Below, one piece after another: positions 47,761 to 61,513 of a DNA stretch of 64,000 nt. The translations under genes and the position numbers were made by a program. Source of the DNA: Tyto alba (Eukaryota; Chordata; Aves; Strigiformes; Tytonidae); assembly GCF_018691265.1 (NCBI RefSeq), contig NW_024881300.1:6430546-6494545 (forward strand), read 5' to 3'. How positions within the stretch are numbered: the stretch's first letter is position 1; every line of letters begins with the position of its first letter. The notes under the pieces were generated by a model that saw nothing but the letters and a program-made list of their open reading frames with translations, ran no database searches and was not told the origin of the DNA.

Positions 47761-50700
47761 AAGAAAGGAAAGCTTGATACAAAGCTATCATCACTGGTAC
47801 TGTCTGATAGCACCTGAAACCGATAGTCACAAAACCCAGATACAATATAACCAAATTACTCCAATACTCTCTCACTAGAGAAATCTTTTTCCCTTTCTTC
47901 TTCAGAAAAACCTTTCCTCAGAATAATTATTAAGGCAGGCCTAGGGAACTGTGTTCATTTCAGAGCTTTCATTTTTAGAAAGACTGTTTAATATTTATAT
48001 AAAGCTCATGTTAAGTTTATGCACCTGTCAAAATACTAAATTATATGATAGTGATTGCAAAATGAGCTATTTATCAGACAGATGTCTCTACCAAACCTGG
48101 AGTACATAGATATGGAGGGGCAGATCCCTCCCGCTACAGGGTAACGGTGCTTTATTTGCGACAACCTGCTGGGGAGGGGATGTGTTTAACCCCAGTGGCT
48201 CCGAAAGCTGCGTGGGTGAATGAGCTCTGCTGAAGAATGCCCTTTCCACCACAGCAGTTATAACACTAATAACTTTTTCTTGAACAAAGTCTTGTGAAGC
48301 ACGAGTCACTATTCTGATATACAGCTTGCCTTCAGGTTTCCTACAATGTGCTTCTAAAGTTGCTTGGTTTTGGTATTGGGTGGCTTCTTTCTCCAGCTTT
48401 GGCCTTGGGAGTGAAAAAATAATGTGAGGATACATTCAAGTGGCCGACAGATGTTCTTACAAAATAATTTTATAATCAAGAGCATTGTAGAATAATGCTT
48501 AGAGGTGTTAATGTCTGACCTCAGCCAGCTGTAAATTCTAACTGAAATGTGCTGTTTGTTACAGCCGGGAATAGGTTGGGAAGCCTGGAGCCCGAGCGAA
48601 GGGGCAGAGCTCAAGTGAAAGGTCATAACAAGAGAGGATGGTGAGGTGACAAGTTGAGTAACACAGGGCATTACTAATACCACAACTCATAGGAAGTTTA
48701 AACAGTTTGCAATAACTTTCTCCAGATGTCTCTGAATTTATGCCTCCCATTTGCTGGGTTTTTCCAGTGTGTCCATTTGCCTTGGAGCCACCTAGAATGG
48801 CTGTGCCCCTGAGCTGTGCTGCTGAGGGATGTACGGTGCAGTGTCTTATTCTCATATGTAATGAACAGGTCCTGTGCACCAGAAACCTCTGCATGTACAA
48901 ACCTGGATTATATGAAAAAACAAGTATGCTGGTCCTGGATCTTAGATGCTTGTGTCTGGCATCCAGGAAATGTAGCACCGTTCCTTCAACAAGGCTTCTT
49001 TTACAGTATCTCAAAGAAAAATTCAATGTCTCTGTGTACAAACTAGTCTTGTGCTGATTTAAAAAAAAAAAAAAAATGTTTATTTATGAAGAATAAGCTG
49101 CATGGGCTTCACTCTGCTTTGGAGAGAAATTCTTTGTAAATACAACTAAGACTCTGTAATCCCTGTTATAATAAACTCCACTGATCTGAACAGGTGTATA
49201 TCACAGTTGCTGCTTTTCAGCAGCGCAGTGCTTCCTGCATGATCCACAGAGCAAAATTTCTCACACTGGGAGAAAAACAAGAAAAGGGAGAATGTAAAAT
49301 AACTGAATTCCTCCCTCAAATGCAAATCCCTACCAGTTTGCTACTAAGCTTCCCTGAACGTCTGTGCACTCAGAAACCAAGAAGGAAACCAGCAGCCACT
49401 ATCTGGCTGGCAAATCACCACCCATATTACCCAAAAAGCATGACAAAACCATGGTAAATATATGTTTGGAAGCATGCAGATTTTTTTAGTAAGTCTTCAA
49501 ATTCAAAAGCCATTAGGGAATTTTGCACAAATTATTAAAATATCTTAGCAAAATAGAAAAAAAATATACTGCATGTCACTTGTGTGTACTACATATCTGT
49601 ACTTATTCCAGTTACTTAATGCATATATTAACTACACTGGGGTGAGAAATAGTTTTTTACTCAGTTTGCATTTGTTTTGGTTCTGTGTGATGGATGATGA
49701 ATTACCATGCTACTGATATACCTATGCAAAAATACAATGCAGTAGATGTCTAATTATGACCTGAAGTGAAAATGAATTATAACTCCTCTTGATACTTCTT
49801 ATGATTTGCTGCATTATAAATAACAGTGATTTATTATTGTTTCACCTACTGCTCTGCTAGTGATGGATCATAATAGTAGATCATCATAATTTTGAAATCA
49901 GAACAGAGCTGTTTTTTCTTCCATATAATTCAATTTTAACTCCACTACTGAGGTTGTTGAGTATCACAATCAATCTACTTTACGTTATGTTTTATTAGGA
50001 AGAAGATATGTTAATATATTTGGTAGCTGTTCATTACTAACATCTGTTTATTAGACTTCTCTATTAAACTGTCCAACATACCTTTTGATGGTCTCATTAT
50101 GCTTTCAACATCATCCACATGACAACAACCAAGAAAAACAGATGATCAAGGACCAGTATTGAAAAGGAAGACTTCCCCTTCTGTATGTGCTGTGTGCTGA
50201 AATCAAAATTGCTGTACCATTATTATAAATTTTCAGATCAATATGGTCTTAGCACCATAGTATTCAACAGTTCAATAAGACCCTTCTTTTATGCATTTGG
50301 TCCCCGGTAGCACTGTATATTCAGTTATTCCATATAGTGTCCACCTGTTAAACAGTTGGGCTGGGTCTCGTCCAGACAGTCCTCAAGCAGTGGGGCCTGG
50401 ATGAGGACCTTCCCTTCTCCTCTACATGTCTTTTCATATGTTCACATCTGCAGTGGGAAGCCTCTCATGAAGCAGGAGCATCCCTGCCATAAATCCAGCC
50501 TGTGGTAGGTGCATGAAGGCTAAAGTAATTCTTACCTAAGGAAGTACATTTATATGCAACAGGTTCACAAAATATTTCCTTCAGAAGACTGAGTCTCCCT
50601 TCCTTGCTGCCACCAGATTCCCCTCACTTGGCTGTCATCATGCTCTGTTTTCTTTTTGGTGCTTCAGCAACCTGCATTCCCCTTCTTGCTAAGGGCCACG

Positions 50701-52599
50701 GCATGTCACCGCAGCAGATTCTATGTAGCTAATGAGTGGCTGAAGCGAGACTCTTACTGGCGGCCAATAAAAACTATATTTGAAATGAAGTCCCTTCCCC
50801 AGGGAGAAAACAGCCTTCTCCAGCTTCACTGAGAGCAAGAAGAGGAGCTGATAGATCTCTTGGTGGAGCATATCAGGCACCATTGGCCATTTCTGTGTTT
50901 GCTGTGCACAAACCCCTCATTGCTATCAGTGATGGACTTTTTCAACAGCGGTTGCCCCCATCTATAAATACATGGCTGTTTCTTTTAAAGATCTGTTTCA
51001 TTTTAATAATCTTATTCATTTAGTCCGTGGCTGCATCCAAAACCCTCCAGCTGCTTCTGCAGCTTCCTTTGAAGTGGACTGTGCCAGAACAGCTCTCTAG
51101 AAAATAGCTGGCAGATTAATGCAGACTGGCTGCCAGAGATGTGGAGCTGGTCACGGGGGCTCTGTCTGGCTCGGTGGAGAGCAGAGGGGCCGCGGTGGAC
51201 AGCCATTCGGTGGTCTGGCCGTCCAGTATGAACTGCAAAAGCATGAAGCAAGCCCTGCAGAAGCAGGTGTGACAGTGTCTGCAGGACAAGAGAGGAGGCG
51301 CTGGCTCATCTTTACCGAAGTACTAAACCTCAGCTGGTGTTAGGGGCTTGGGAAAAGGAGAGAGATACAGACAGCCAAAAGCACACAGTGTGAATGCTAC
51401 TGAAAACTGATCTAGATGGCTTAATCTTTATTTTTAAAGTCTATGAATGAATCACTGAAACTCAGATAAATTATTTCAGCAGTTTGTTATTATCTTAGTG
51501 TAAAAAAGTAAAATGTTTGGGCTATCTCTGGCTTGACAATTAAGATTTTGATAGTTACTTTCTTTCTACATCCTGTGTTTGCTCATGAACAGACAGGGTG
51601 GGTTTGCTTGATTGTTTGAAATTATTTCTGTGAGCATATTGCAGTCCATAAAATGTTTTCAAATTATTTTCTGGCTGTTTGCATTTTGAAACTGGAGGTG
51701 TTCTGCCTGGACATAACACCACCTACAATTTCTCTGACATCCTATGTGGAGTAGTTATTTTTTAAATTTGGGCAAATGAATATTTATGATGCAAAGTGCA
51801 TTTTCCCTGAATATTCTGCAACATCAGTTCAAAATATTTTTTATGACCGTGTCTACCATTAACTTGTAAATGTATGGAAAACAGGCACAAACGGAGTAAT
51901 TGCGTGGCTGCATTCACTCAGTCCCTTTTGTAACAGTTTCTATCATCTAACAGCTATGGGGAGACTCTCTCTGAAAAGAGATAGATGGTGTCAGACCCGC
52001 TCCTCAGAAACAAGCCGCTGAGGTCCACTGCAAACCCACAGCGAGAACTGGCACTAAATTGCAGCTTTTTGAGAACCTGACAAAAGGAGGTGAGAATGGA
52101 GTGGGATAGGGTGTCCTAACTTCGTTACAAGGTGGCTCCTTCTGATTGCACCTGAATAAAATAGTAGGGCAAAAGAAAGTAGCTTGCATTGTGGTTGTCT
52201 GGTTTATGTGCATTGTAGATAATAAGACGTCACTCTGAAGCTACCTTTGGTGTATTCAGCAACTGCTAATTTCACTAAATGGCCATGAGAAGGGAGTAAA
52301 TTAACCAGTCAATGTAGTTTCACTTTTGCTTTCCCATTATTATTTTTCTTAGACTTATACTTTGTATAGGTAGGGAAATGCATATGAAGTTGTATATCCA
52401 ATTCTTGTTTATTGAAGAGCAAATAAATATGAGCATCTGAAAACTTTCACAAAAGCCAAACTTTAATGGACCTAAGAAATCTGGGAAGATATGAGTAAGT
52501 AAAAAGAAAAGAAAAAAACCAAAAAACCCTAGATGCATGACTGAAATGTTTATATACACAGTTTTAAAACTCTGGTTTTACAACTGAATAAATAACTCC

Positions 52600-52860
52600 T
52601 TGAGCAATAATTTATTTGCATGCTGTTAATTAGAAGCATAATTAATTTTTGTAGATTATAAATAATGGTGCACAAAAAGTCATTCCCAGCAGATCAAATG
52701 GAAATAATATAAACATTCTTAAAAAAACAAGAATAGCTTGCAATGAAACTGATTTAAATCAGTTATGTTTTTTTATGATGTCTTGTACTAATGAAAACTA
52801 TAAATTTGTGTCTGAAGTTAGTAATTTATTGGTAAAATGCAAGGGTTCATTAATCATTCT
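52600..52860. promoter_or_regulatory. Candidate enhancer-like AT block with octamer and homeodomain motifs
   Basis: ATTTGCAT (POU octamer) at 52614-52621, TTAATTAG at 52626-52633 and TAATTAA at 52639-52645 fall within 32 bases. They are followed by about 200 bases of low-CpG AT-rich sequence with few homopolymers. The motif cluster is seen; enhancer function is inference. Confidence 0.3.
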
Positions 52861-53074
52861 GCTTTCTCTTATACTTGGCACATATGGAAGGAAAATCTCT
52901 ATGTTTATCACTGCTTCAAATAAACAGTAGCATAAATAGATTATTCCCAACAGAAAGATTTTTCCCACACCCTAATCTCAGAGCAATCATTCACTGATCT
53001 AAATGAGCAGTTACTTAAACCGCTAAGAAGGGTTGCTAATTAGCTAAGGAAAACTAGGCTAGAGTATTTAATTT

Positions 53075-53077
53075 AAA

Positions 53078-53108
<31 letters not shown>

Positions 53109-53150
53109 AAAACAAAACAAATAAAAAAAAAAAAAAAAAAAAAGAACAAA
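53075..53150. repeat. (AAAAC)n microsatellite grading into poly-A
   Basis: About six AAAAC units (some AAAAAAAC), then an A run of about 20. Simple repeat. Confidence 0.9.
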
Positions 53151-55339
53151 CCCAAAACACCACCATTTTTTCTCTGCTATCTTATTTCTAATGTTCTAAT
53201 GTATTATTTACTTTCAGTATGCTCGAATGCTGTCTTCATGACAATATCAGACTTAAGTGTGTCTTCTCAGAAGGATGAGTTCTTACAAACTTCTCTACAC
53301 TGAAGCCTTGATTTTGTAGCCTCCATTCAGCGGTGGTTGCACCTCTCACTTCCCAGATAATTTAGGTGTGTATTAGTGTAAAAATGAGAATGAATAGAAA
53401 CCCACTTTGCCCTCTGCAATCAGGGAGGGTGGATCTCGGTCTGCCTGGACTCTAAACACTTTAAAACCTGTGAATGTTTTAGTTTTTCTGCAGATGTCTC
53501 ATGTCTCCATGTCCAAATAGCTTCTAACAAGCTATATGCCTGAGAAAGAAGTATCTTTTAGCTTTTGATGCAAAACAGAATCTGCAGTGTGTGACACACA
53601 AATAATGTCAGAGGTCTGCCAGGCCTGTAGATAATGTCTCTGGCTAAAGAAAAGAAAAGCTGCTATGAAGTCAGATTATTCAGATTTATTAGATCTTCTC
53701 TGATGAGGACTCTTGGCATCCTGAGCGATGTCTTGCAGGCTTGCCCAGCAAAGATGCTCTGTTCACCATCAGATCCTGGCAGCCTCCTCTGATGATCTGG
53801 TCAGCTGTGGGGATAATTAGGTGGCACTCAGGAAACCTGAGGAAGGAAGGGTCATTCCTGGGCATGGACCTGTTTTCCACACTCCAGCAGTGCTGAGGAG
53901 GGAAGGATTGGGATTACAGTCACCTCTGGCATGGGATTATCCCAGTACATCTGGATATAAGTTAAATAGCTGTAGAAGGCCTTCTGCCATTAGATTTATG
54001 GCATCTCTGGTCATCCATAAGGGTAGAGTTTTGTGATTGAAGCATCACTTCATCTCAACAGCTTTGCAGTGCTAACTGTTCTGCTGCTGTCATGGAGTCA
54101 TGCTGCTGTAAAACTGGTGCTGTGTCCTGGAGACATGGGTCGTCTTGTTTTTTTTGCTAACTGTTGTCTTCAGTACTGTGAGGTTCTGATAGTAGGCATG
54201 TGAAAAGGGACAATAATCAACACAAAATAAGGGTAACCCAACATTTTCATGGATTAGAAACTTGTTTCTCAACTTCTGGTTCCATTTTACTCACTTTATT
54301 CTGCCCTCTGACTTGCCAATGCTGAGGGATGTAAGGACGGGTCTTTTCTTGGAAAATATATGGACATTGTCAATAGTCAGCTAATGGATTCAGGCAAGTT
54401 TTCAGATTTTAAATTTATGTATTTATCCCATTAAAAATGAAATTACAGCGGGGAGATGCACTGTGCAACAACAGCACTATTACTGAATGGATGGAACATA
54501 TTGGATATAGATGAAATTCTTGAACCGTCTTACACGCCATCTTGTTCTTTCATCCCTGCCTCTAATTTCATCAGACAAACAATGCTTTATAGAGCTGACC
54601 TCATCTAAGATATAGCTTATTTCCTCTTGATAAATTGTATTCCCTTTACATACTCTTTTGCAAGTACAAGAATCTAAATCTCTCATACACTGTTCTGCAA
54701 AAATCATTCCACCTTATTTTTTGCTTTAATTCTTCAACTAGAATTTTAATATGTTTTTTAAAGACATTTCCAGGAGGTTTTGGCAAAGACAAGGTTCTAA
54801 CAGATCTAGGTGTTAGAGATTTTGCTGATATTTCTAGAAGGCTGTAAAAACTGTGTGAGTGGTAGAAGCACAGCTGAATGTTGTTGAGCCTAGGAAAATA
54901 CACTGAGCATATTCCTGCATACAGAGATTAAAAATCGAGCACATGTAAAGTGTTTAGATTGGTCTTTGTTTTGTCTGTGAGCTGTGATTCACCAGTCTGG
55001 CATTCTGTTGAGTAGCCAGGCATCATTGTGGACCTTTGATGTATTCTCCATTAAAATGCATGTGCTGTACTTCTGGAGGATTGATGAGAGGTGGAAAAAT
55101 TGAAGACGTAGTGGAAAGAAAACAGAATAAGAAAGAATTCTCATAGGCTACATAGACACAATTCATGTCAACATGTGAATAAATACTTCATGTACCTATG
55201 GCTAGACAAAAAACTCTAAGAGACTTCAGTGCTCTGCTGCATTTTGTCTACAAAATTACTAGCATTGAAAATTGTTCTAAACAAGACACATTCTAAAATA
55301 ATACTTTTGTGTTCAAAGCACAGTATTTGGACATCTGCA

Positions 55340-55548
55340 ATTATGGGTTCTGTTCTTAACTCTACCACAGGCTTATTTTAAGATTTAAAAAAAAACTTGC
55401 AAAAATCTGCCCATGTTTCTCATTCTCTATTGGTAAAACGAGAATAAAAATGAGAGTCTGATTAGGATGTTGTTAATTATAATTTGTGAAATGCTTTGAG
55501 GTCCTCCGAGAAAAGCACTAAAGACATGAAAAGAAGTATTATTTAATA
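55340..55548 (+). mobile_element. Ancient MIR/CORE-SINE-like element
   Basis: Segments match the amniote MIR-type SINE in order: ctctaccacagg; tgcccatgtttctcattct and ctattggtaaaacgagaata (consensus gcctcagtttccccatctgtaaaatgggaataa); gaaatgctttgaggtcctc (consensus aaagcgctttgagatcctc); gagaaaagcactaaagac and aagaagtattattta (consensus gatgaaaagcgctatataag...tattatta). Roughly 200 bases, heavily mutated. This is the best-preserved SINE in the window. Confidence 0.65.
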
Positions 55549-56885
55549 AAGATTTAATGAATAAATAGCCATGGGGCCTAAATACACTGACACTAAGGAT
55601 ATATTGTTTTAGGACAGATACCTTCACCTGTTTAGTATAACTGCTATGAAAACTAGAAGAAAAGGGCTTGAAGTTGAGAAAGCATCTGAGCAATTTGTGG
55701 TTTAGCATGAGCATTATATTAAATCCTGACCACTGGATGAGATCTGTCATTGGATAGATGCACGGTTCTATATAGTAATATACAGAAATAATTGAGAAAG
55801 GGAGGATTCAGAGCTATGTGATTGAAAGGACGAATGGCCCCCAAAGCCTTTCATGTTATCATCTTTGAATAGTGCTTTGGTCTTTTGTTCTTCTTATGAT
55901 AGATGATGCTTTAGTGTTTCAATGACAGTGAAGCTCCTACTCTAAATTGTGGGGGAAAAAAAGTTATCAGAGATCAAATATATGCTCATTTACCCACAAA
56001 ATCTTTTTCTAGAGCTAGTTACCACCAATAGTATGTTCATCTGTTATTGATAACATATTACTCATATATGACTGCTTTCTCTCACGTCACATTTAAATAT
56101 AATAAGCTGCGTTCTGTAGCGAAAAATGTTAAATTTCTTTGAGGAAAATAATTAGATTTTGAAAATAACCCAAAATAGCACCATGATGAACTTTTGTATT
56201 AAAATGCCAGATGGTAGCTTCTTATAAAGAGATACATATCATCTCTAATTTTCTTTATTCTGAATTAGAGTTTTCTTTTGCTATTCTGTGCCTGACTCTA
56301 CAACTTTTATTTTGAGATGTTCCAGAAGCTTTAGTGAATCCAAACTCTTATACAAGTTAAAAATGACAGAACCTGGCCTTTTATTGTTAGGTAAGAGGGA
56401 AAAAAACCCACACATTAAAATGCTGGCCTCTTCCTCTAGCATCACCTTTTCTATATGAAAACTAGATGGAAAGATTTTTTTTTTTTAAAAATGGAATCTG
56501 AATGGGTAATTGCTGAATGGTTAACTGACATGCCATACTACAGAGCTTCTTGGTTTATACAGCTGCTAAGAGAAGCAGGATGGTCTCTTTTCTTTATACT
56601 ATTTGATATAATCATGGGGCTGCCACAGCATTAGCATGTCCTTTTTGCAGGGCTCTGTGGATAATCTAGACCAAAAAGCACATATAAAATAAAAATGCAT
56701 TAATTATGAAATGTGTACTTCACAAAAGTGCTCCTGTAAGACATCTAGTTTCATAATACAAGCCCTACCTCACCCAGCCATCAAATTATAATATAGTTAA
56801 ATCTTTTATTTTCTAATTATTAGACCATTAAACATCTATTGCAAACCTAAGAGAAAGGCTATAGGAAGTATTGTAGATGACTTGG

Positions 56886-56915
56886 AGAACCTCAGAAGTA
56901 GAGAACCTCAGAAGT
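56886..56915 (+). repeat. Tandem duplication, 16-base period, two copies
   Basis: AGAACCTCAGAAGTAG is followed at once by AGAACCTCAGAAGT. Small local duplication. Confidence 0.85.
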
Positions 56916-59839
56916 CCTTCAGAGGTTGCACTGTACATATCCACTCTTACACAAACACTACAGAACTACATTTTATTAAATGGCACTGGAGAATATTCTG
57001 CGTTGGTTATATTTCACTGGGGTAACCACCGCAACTGCCTAGATCTTGCAACAAGACTCATATCAAGTTGATTCAAATGCAGGTTGTTAACAATTCTATT
57101 TTATGTGGTTTTGGCATTGATTTTACAGGCTTCTGCTACTCCTGTTACATGCTTTTGAGTTCAGTTTTTTTTTCAGTCTAATCGAGAATTTCTGAAATGC
57201 ATTCTCATAGGATGAAATGAGGGAGGGGGGAAACTGCTAAGTGCTGTCAGCTGTTGTGGGTGGTTCGTGTGCCCTAATCTTGAAGGACCACAAAATGAAA
57301 GTCTTTAGAAATGTGGAACTCAGATGCAATCTATTCCCTGATGGGAAACTGGTACGTTCCTGTTAGTGGTTGTCACCTTTTGACCATGTTGTCTAAAAAT
57401 TAGAGAGAAAAAGAAGAGAAGATGGCTAAACAGGCTCATGTTGGAAAAATACTTTACAAGAATGATGAGCTTGTTTGATTTATACATAATAAGCACCAGG
57501 TGCCACACCATATGCATAAGCTGTGTTACTCACCATCCTGAGTTTCAGGAACATTGTTGTGCCTGGCCTCTTGTTTTCCTGAATCGTTTAGTATAAACTT
57601 CAGATGGATGACAAAATCTCCAATATGTTTCAGATTGAGCCATCACCACTGCCCAGGAGAAGATAATACATATACAGGTAATAATGCATTCAGAGCAAAA
57701 TACCTGGTGCTTCTGGAGCTGTTTAAATCTCTGGATGCATATTTGGTTTAGTTTAAAGGCATTATATGAATGATATAATCTACTATATGAATAGCAAATT
57801 ATGTTTATGGAAATATTTGTATTTTAGATATTTTAGAACATCTTACTTGGCATCTAAATGCAAAACAACTTCATTTTTACTGAGATGACATGGTCATGAA
57901 TAGGAGATATTGAGCAATAGAATAGATAATGACCCATATGTAACAGTTGCCTTTAGATATACAGCCATGTTTACAGAGATTATGGGAAGGCTTCATGCGC
58001 TTCAGTGCAATTTACTAAATACAATGTGGGATGAAATTGCTGTTGTTGGAGCACAGGACAGCTTTAGAAATGCGTAGCTTAGGGGGGGAAAAAGCCTTAT
58101 GTATTCACCTGGAACAGAAAGCATTAGTGTATTTAGATGATTGTTCTCTTGAAATAATTTACAAAATTGCAATACCTTTGAGAGTGAATTCCAGTTAATT
58201 GCTTTACCATAAGAGAGCACTTGTTTTTCCAGAAACAACTCGCTTATAAACCTTCCCTAACAAAGTCTTGCAGATTTCTGTCAAATTTCTTCACGTGTTC
58301 TGTCATGTCAGCAACTTTGCTTTCCCTCATCACATCTTCTCCATGGCAGTACCTCAGAGTCTTTTCCATGTTCCAACCCTGTCTACCACTGAAGTTGTTT
58401 AATTTAGTATTTTGCAATATTTCCCCAATAGTTTATAACCTCTTGCATAGATGGGTAAAAGACAGCACATATCACTGCTAGTCCAGGAGTAAGCATGTCG
58501 TCAGCATGAGCAGCCAGCAGTAATGCTGTGAGGATGCACAGGGACAAAGTCCTCCAAGCATCTCCTTAATGGGGACAGTATTTGGCTCTGGCTTCTAACC
58601 AGACTCTGGCTTTCACAAAATCTTTGGCAACAATCTGTCTGATAATACTATCTGTCAAAGGTAACTGGCCAGCAGGCTCAAAGGGATCAACAGAGGCACA
58701 AGCACAGAAGACTGATTTCTTTAGGAGAGCAGGCTAAAAATAATTTGGCCTTTAGATATCTGCAATACGTTACCACACAACTCCCTCTCTTCTCTTCTAC
58801 CCCTGGAAAAAGGTGTGTGTGTATATATATGCTTATTTATGTATTAAATATGGTGAAGTATTCAAGAGTCTCTATGTAATGGTATCCAAAGCATCAGTGC
58901 ATCCTGAATTGAAAATAAGATGAATGTAGCTTAACTGCAAAAAGCCTGCAATTAATTTATGAAATATCTCCTGAATGGAAGAATGCAACTTTCTGTGGAC
59001 TTTGTGAACACTTAATGGAGATAGCTAATAGGATTGGCCCAGCACAGTTGCAACTAATAGTGTGCAGTAGGATTTTCAAAAGCACTAAAGGAAAAAAGAC
59101 TTTTAGAACTCTCATACTTAATCTTCTCATTGTTACTAAGCTTCCATGATATGAACTTCTAACTCATGTTAGTGAATATTATTCTTGCTAGACTTGTGTT
59201 CTCAGGTTATGAAATTGGATATTCAGTTTTGTAAAGTGTTCTTTTCATTATAGCTTCCATACATTGTACTGTTCTATAAATCATCACAAGCCTAGTTTAG
59301 GTAGACGTACATATATCTGAATATTAAATCAGAGTAATTCTTCATTACACTGAACAATTAAGGTGTTCATGAAGCCTTAATATAGTAAGTGGTATAATTT
59401 GGATGAACAGAAACAGGAAAAGCATTGTGGTCTATCATTCTTACAAGAGGGAGAGTAGGCCCATATGATGTCTGTCTGCAGTGGCAGTTTGTACAGTATA
59501 CATTCTTGCTGGGTAAGTAGCAGGGTCCAAATTTTATGTAAGTGTTCTATTTCATGACAATTTAGTTAGTTTCCATGGAGATAATTATGTTGTCACAAAC
59601 TAAGGGTAGAGATTTCAAGTGCAAGATAAATAGTAGAAGCGTATGGACTTCCAAGCAATAAAGATGTTCTTCTTTTGCTCTGTAGTAACAAAAGGCAACT
59701 GTAATCACACCGGTGAAAGAGTGAGCTGTCTCTGCTATAAACATTGTTAGCATTCAGTATATCAGCACCCTGTATTTCATACTATGCCTCTCAATACCTT
59801 TTTCTTTATGATTGTGCTTTCAGTGGATAATAGTTTTCA

Positions 59840-59930
59840 CCAGTTACACTAGAATGGGGCCAACTCTAGCTGGAATAAATCAGCCCAGCTGGACTGCAGT
59901 CAATGAAACTGTGCTAAATTAAAGCTGAAT
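59840..59930. mobile_element. Ancient short repeat fragment
   Basis: ggaataaatcagcccagctg followed by gcagtcaatgaaactgtgct resembles the reptile repeat phrase gtgtaaatcagcacagctcc...gaagtcaatggagct. No family name is assigned. Confidence 0.35.
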
Positions 59931-60250
59931 TAAGCTGTGCTGAATTAAACCATTTGAGAAGCTGACTTCATATTGTTCACCTACCCTGCCAAGTGATCAG
60001 GTCAATAATATAAACAACAGAAGATAGGTACCTGATGGATTATTTTTTTTCCCCATAAGTAGATGCTCCTTTCAACCCTCCAAGTTATGCAGGACAACAG
60101 TTTGGTCAAGCTTCTAGCTGACCAGTTGCCCAACCAGTTCCTTGATGAGGGTGCTGGAAACTCCTGTGTTCTAATCACCATCCTGGTCAATGAGTAAAGC
60201 AGCATTTTGTTTTTCTTTTTCTTACTCCTTTTCTGATTTTCTCTCTCTCC

Positions 60251-60271
60251 TTTTTTTTTTTTTTTTTTTTT
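60251..60271. repeat. T homopolymer (21)
   Basis: Preceded by CT-rich sequence and followed by gttccag, so it looks like a strong splice acceptor by chance or in an unknown noncoding transcript. Confidence 0.9.
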
Positions 60272-61492
60272 GTTCCAGCCATAGATCTTTAAGTTAGTGA
60301 CAAATGCACATTAAAGATATGAGACTATCATGTTTTTATCATCATTTGCATTTCTGGTTTGTGAAATTCTTGGTTGAAATTGCTCTCAATTTTATAAGTG
60401 TTAGACTATGGCAGTAATGGACAAGAGTCTGGATAAAGCCCGAGTACAGGCATCTATGTATACTAAAAGATAAACTACAGGTGAGGTGAAACATGTTTGT
60501 CATCTGTAGAGTCACATCTGTATGTTATGGATTTGTTAGCTACGTGTTGTACTGTTTATTTGTTGGCTTTATAGATCATATCTAACATTAAAATAACAAG
60601 GAATATCCCATTTGAATGGGTAATATGCTCAGCTTTTTAAATTTAGAAGCTACTCAACACCACTACAAGCAAAATATTTGATATGTGTTGTTGATTGTGG
60701 TTCTAAACGTTGACAGTAGAATTTGGTTGCCTGAACCCAAGCACCCAGCACCAGCCTGCCTCAGGGCTGCCAGAGTTGATACTGGGTTTAGGAAGACCTT
60801 CATATACTGGGTGTGTGGGAAAGGTAGCTGAGAAGACTGTAATGTAAAGATGCTCTTCTCAGTGGGTGATTATTTGTACATATATGATCTATATCCTACC
60901 CATATAATTTATATTTTCTAGATAATGTTTACATATGCATTAAATACATTAGTTTAAATATTAGAAGGCACGATTATTTCTTTCCATATGGAGAGATCTA
61001 TGAATTTTATATGTAGCATACTTTATGTATTTAGATTATAAATATATGTTGAAACTCCACCTTTTATTTATTAATTCAGTGGTACTACCTCCGTTGTGTT
61101 CTTTGTTTGGTACTGACAAAAGCTTTTGTAACTTGAAACATCTGAGAGGCTTCTAGTATTCTTTTTGTGGTTTCATGTTACTTGAGTGAGAAAGTTGCCC
61201 TGGACAGTGCTGCTCTGAGAGCTCCGGCTCTCTGCAGGAGCCCCAGCTGTGGGGGGCTGCCACGCTTCCCAGGTATGCTGGGAGCCCAGCCTCAGCGAGC
61301 TGTATCCACATCGTCTTTCTCCTTCAGATCAGAAGTTATTCTCTCATTCTGACACCTGATTTTAATCTGTGAGTGAGGCTTACTGCTCTTGTTGGTCTCT
61401 CATCTGCTTATTTTGTCTTATTATCTTCTAAAGTATATGGTAGAATGAGAGAATAGCAACATAACAATAAGCAGAAAATTCCTTCACATTGC

Positions 61493-61513
61493 TTTTTTTT
61501 TTTTTTTTTTTTT
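61493..61513. repeat. T homopolymer (21)
   Basis: Simple T run in T-rich sequence; a second T run of 19 lies at 61643-61661. Confidence 0.9.

Larger units (their letters stand above)
42776..55339. other. Intergenic desert, distal part
   Basis: No coding gene is supported. The longest open frame here (minus strand 48559-49041, 160 codons) is Cys/Ser/His-rich without a recognised domain. Contents noticed: small palindrome at 44.0 kb, A runs at 44.5, 46.1, 47.7 and 49.1 kb, a G-rich string at 46.5 kb, a SINE scrap at 46.9 kb, a motif-rich AT block at 52.6-52.9 kb and an AAAAC microsatellite at 53.1 kb. Confidence 0.65.

Noticed and set aside
48559..49041. Minus-strand open frame of 160 codons, the longest in the desert
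   Set aside because: No recognisable domain, no supporting splice or promoter features, overlapped by open frames on the other strand; consistent with chance.
60200..60290. Strong-looking splice acceptor (pyrimidine tract then gttccag)
   Set aside because: The downstream frame closes quickly and no paired donor or coding similarity was found; a T homopolymer next to CAG explains it.
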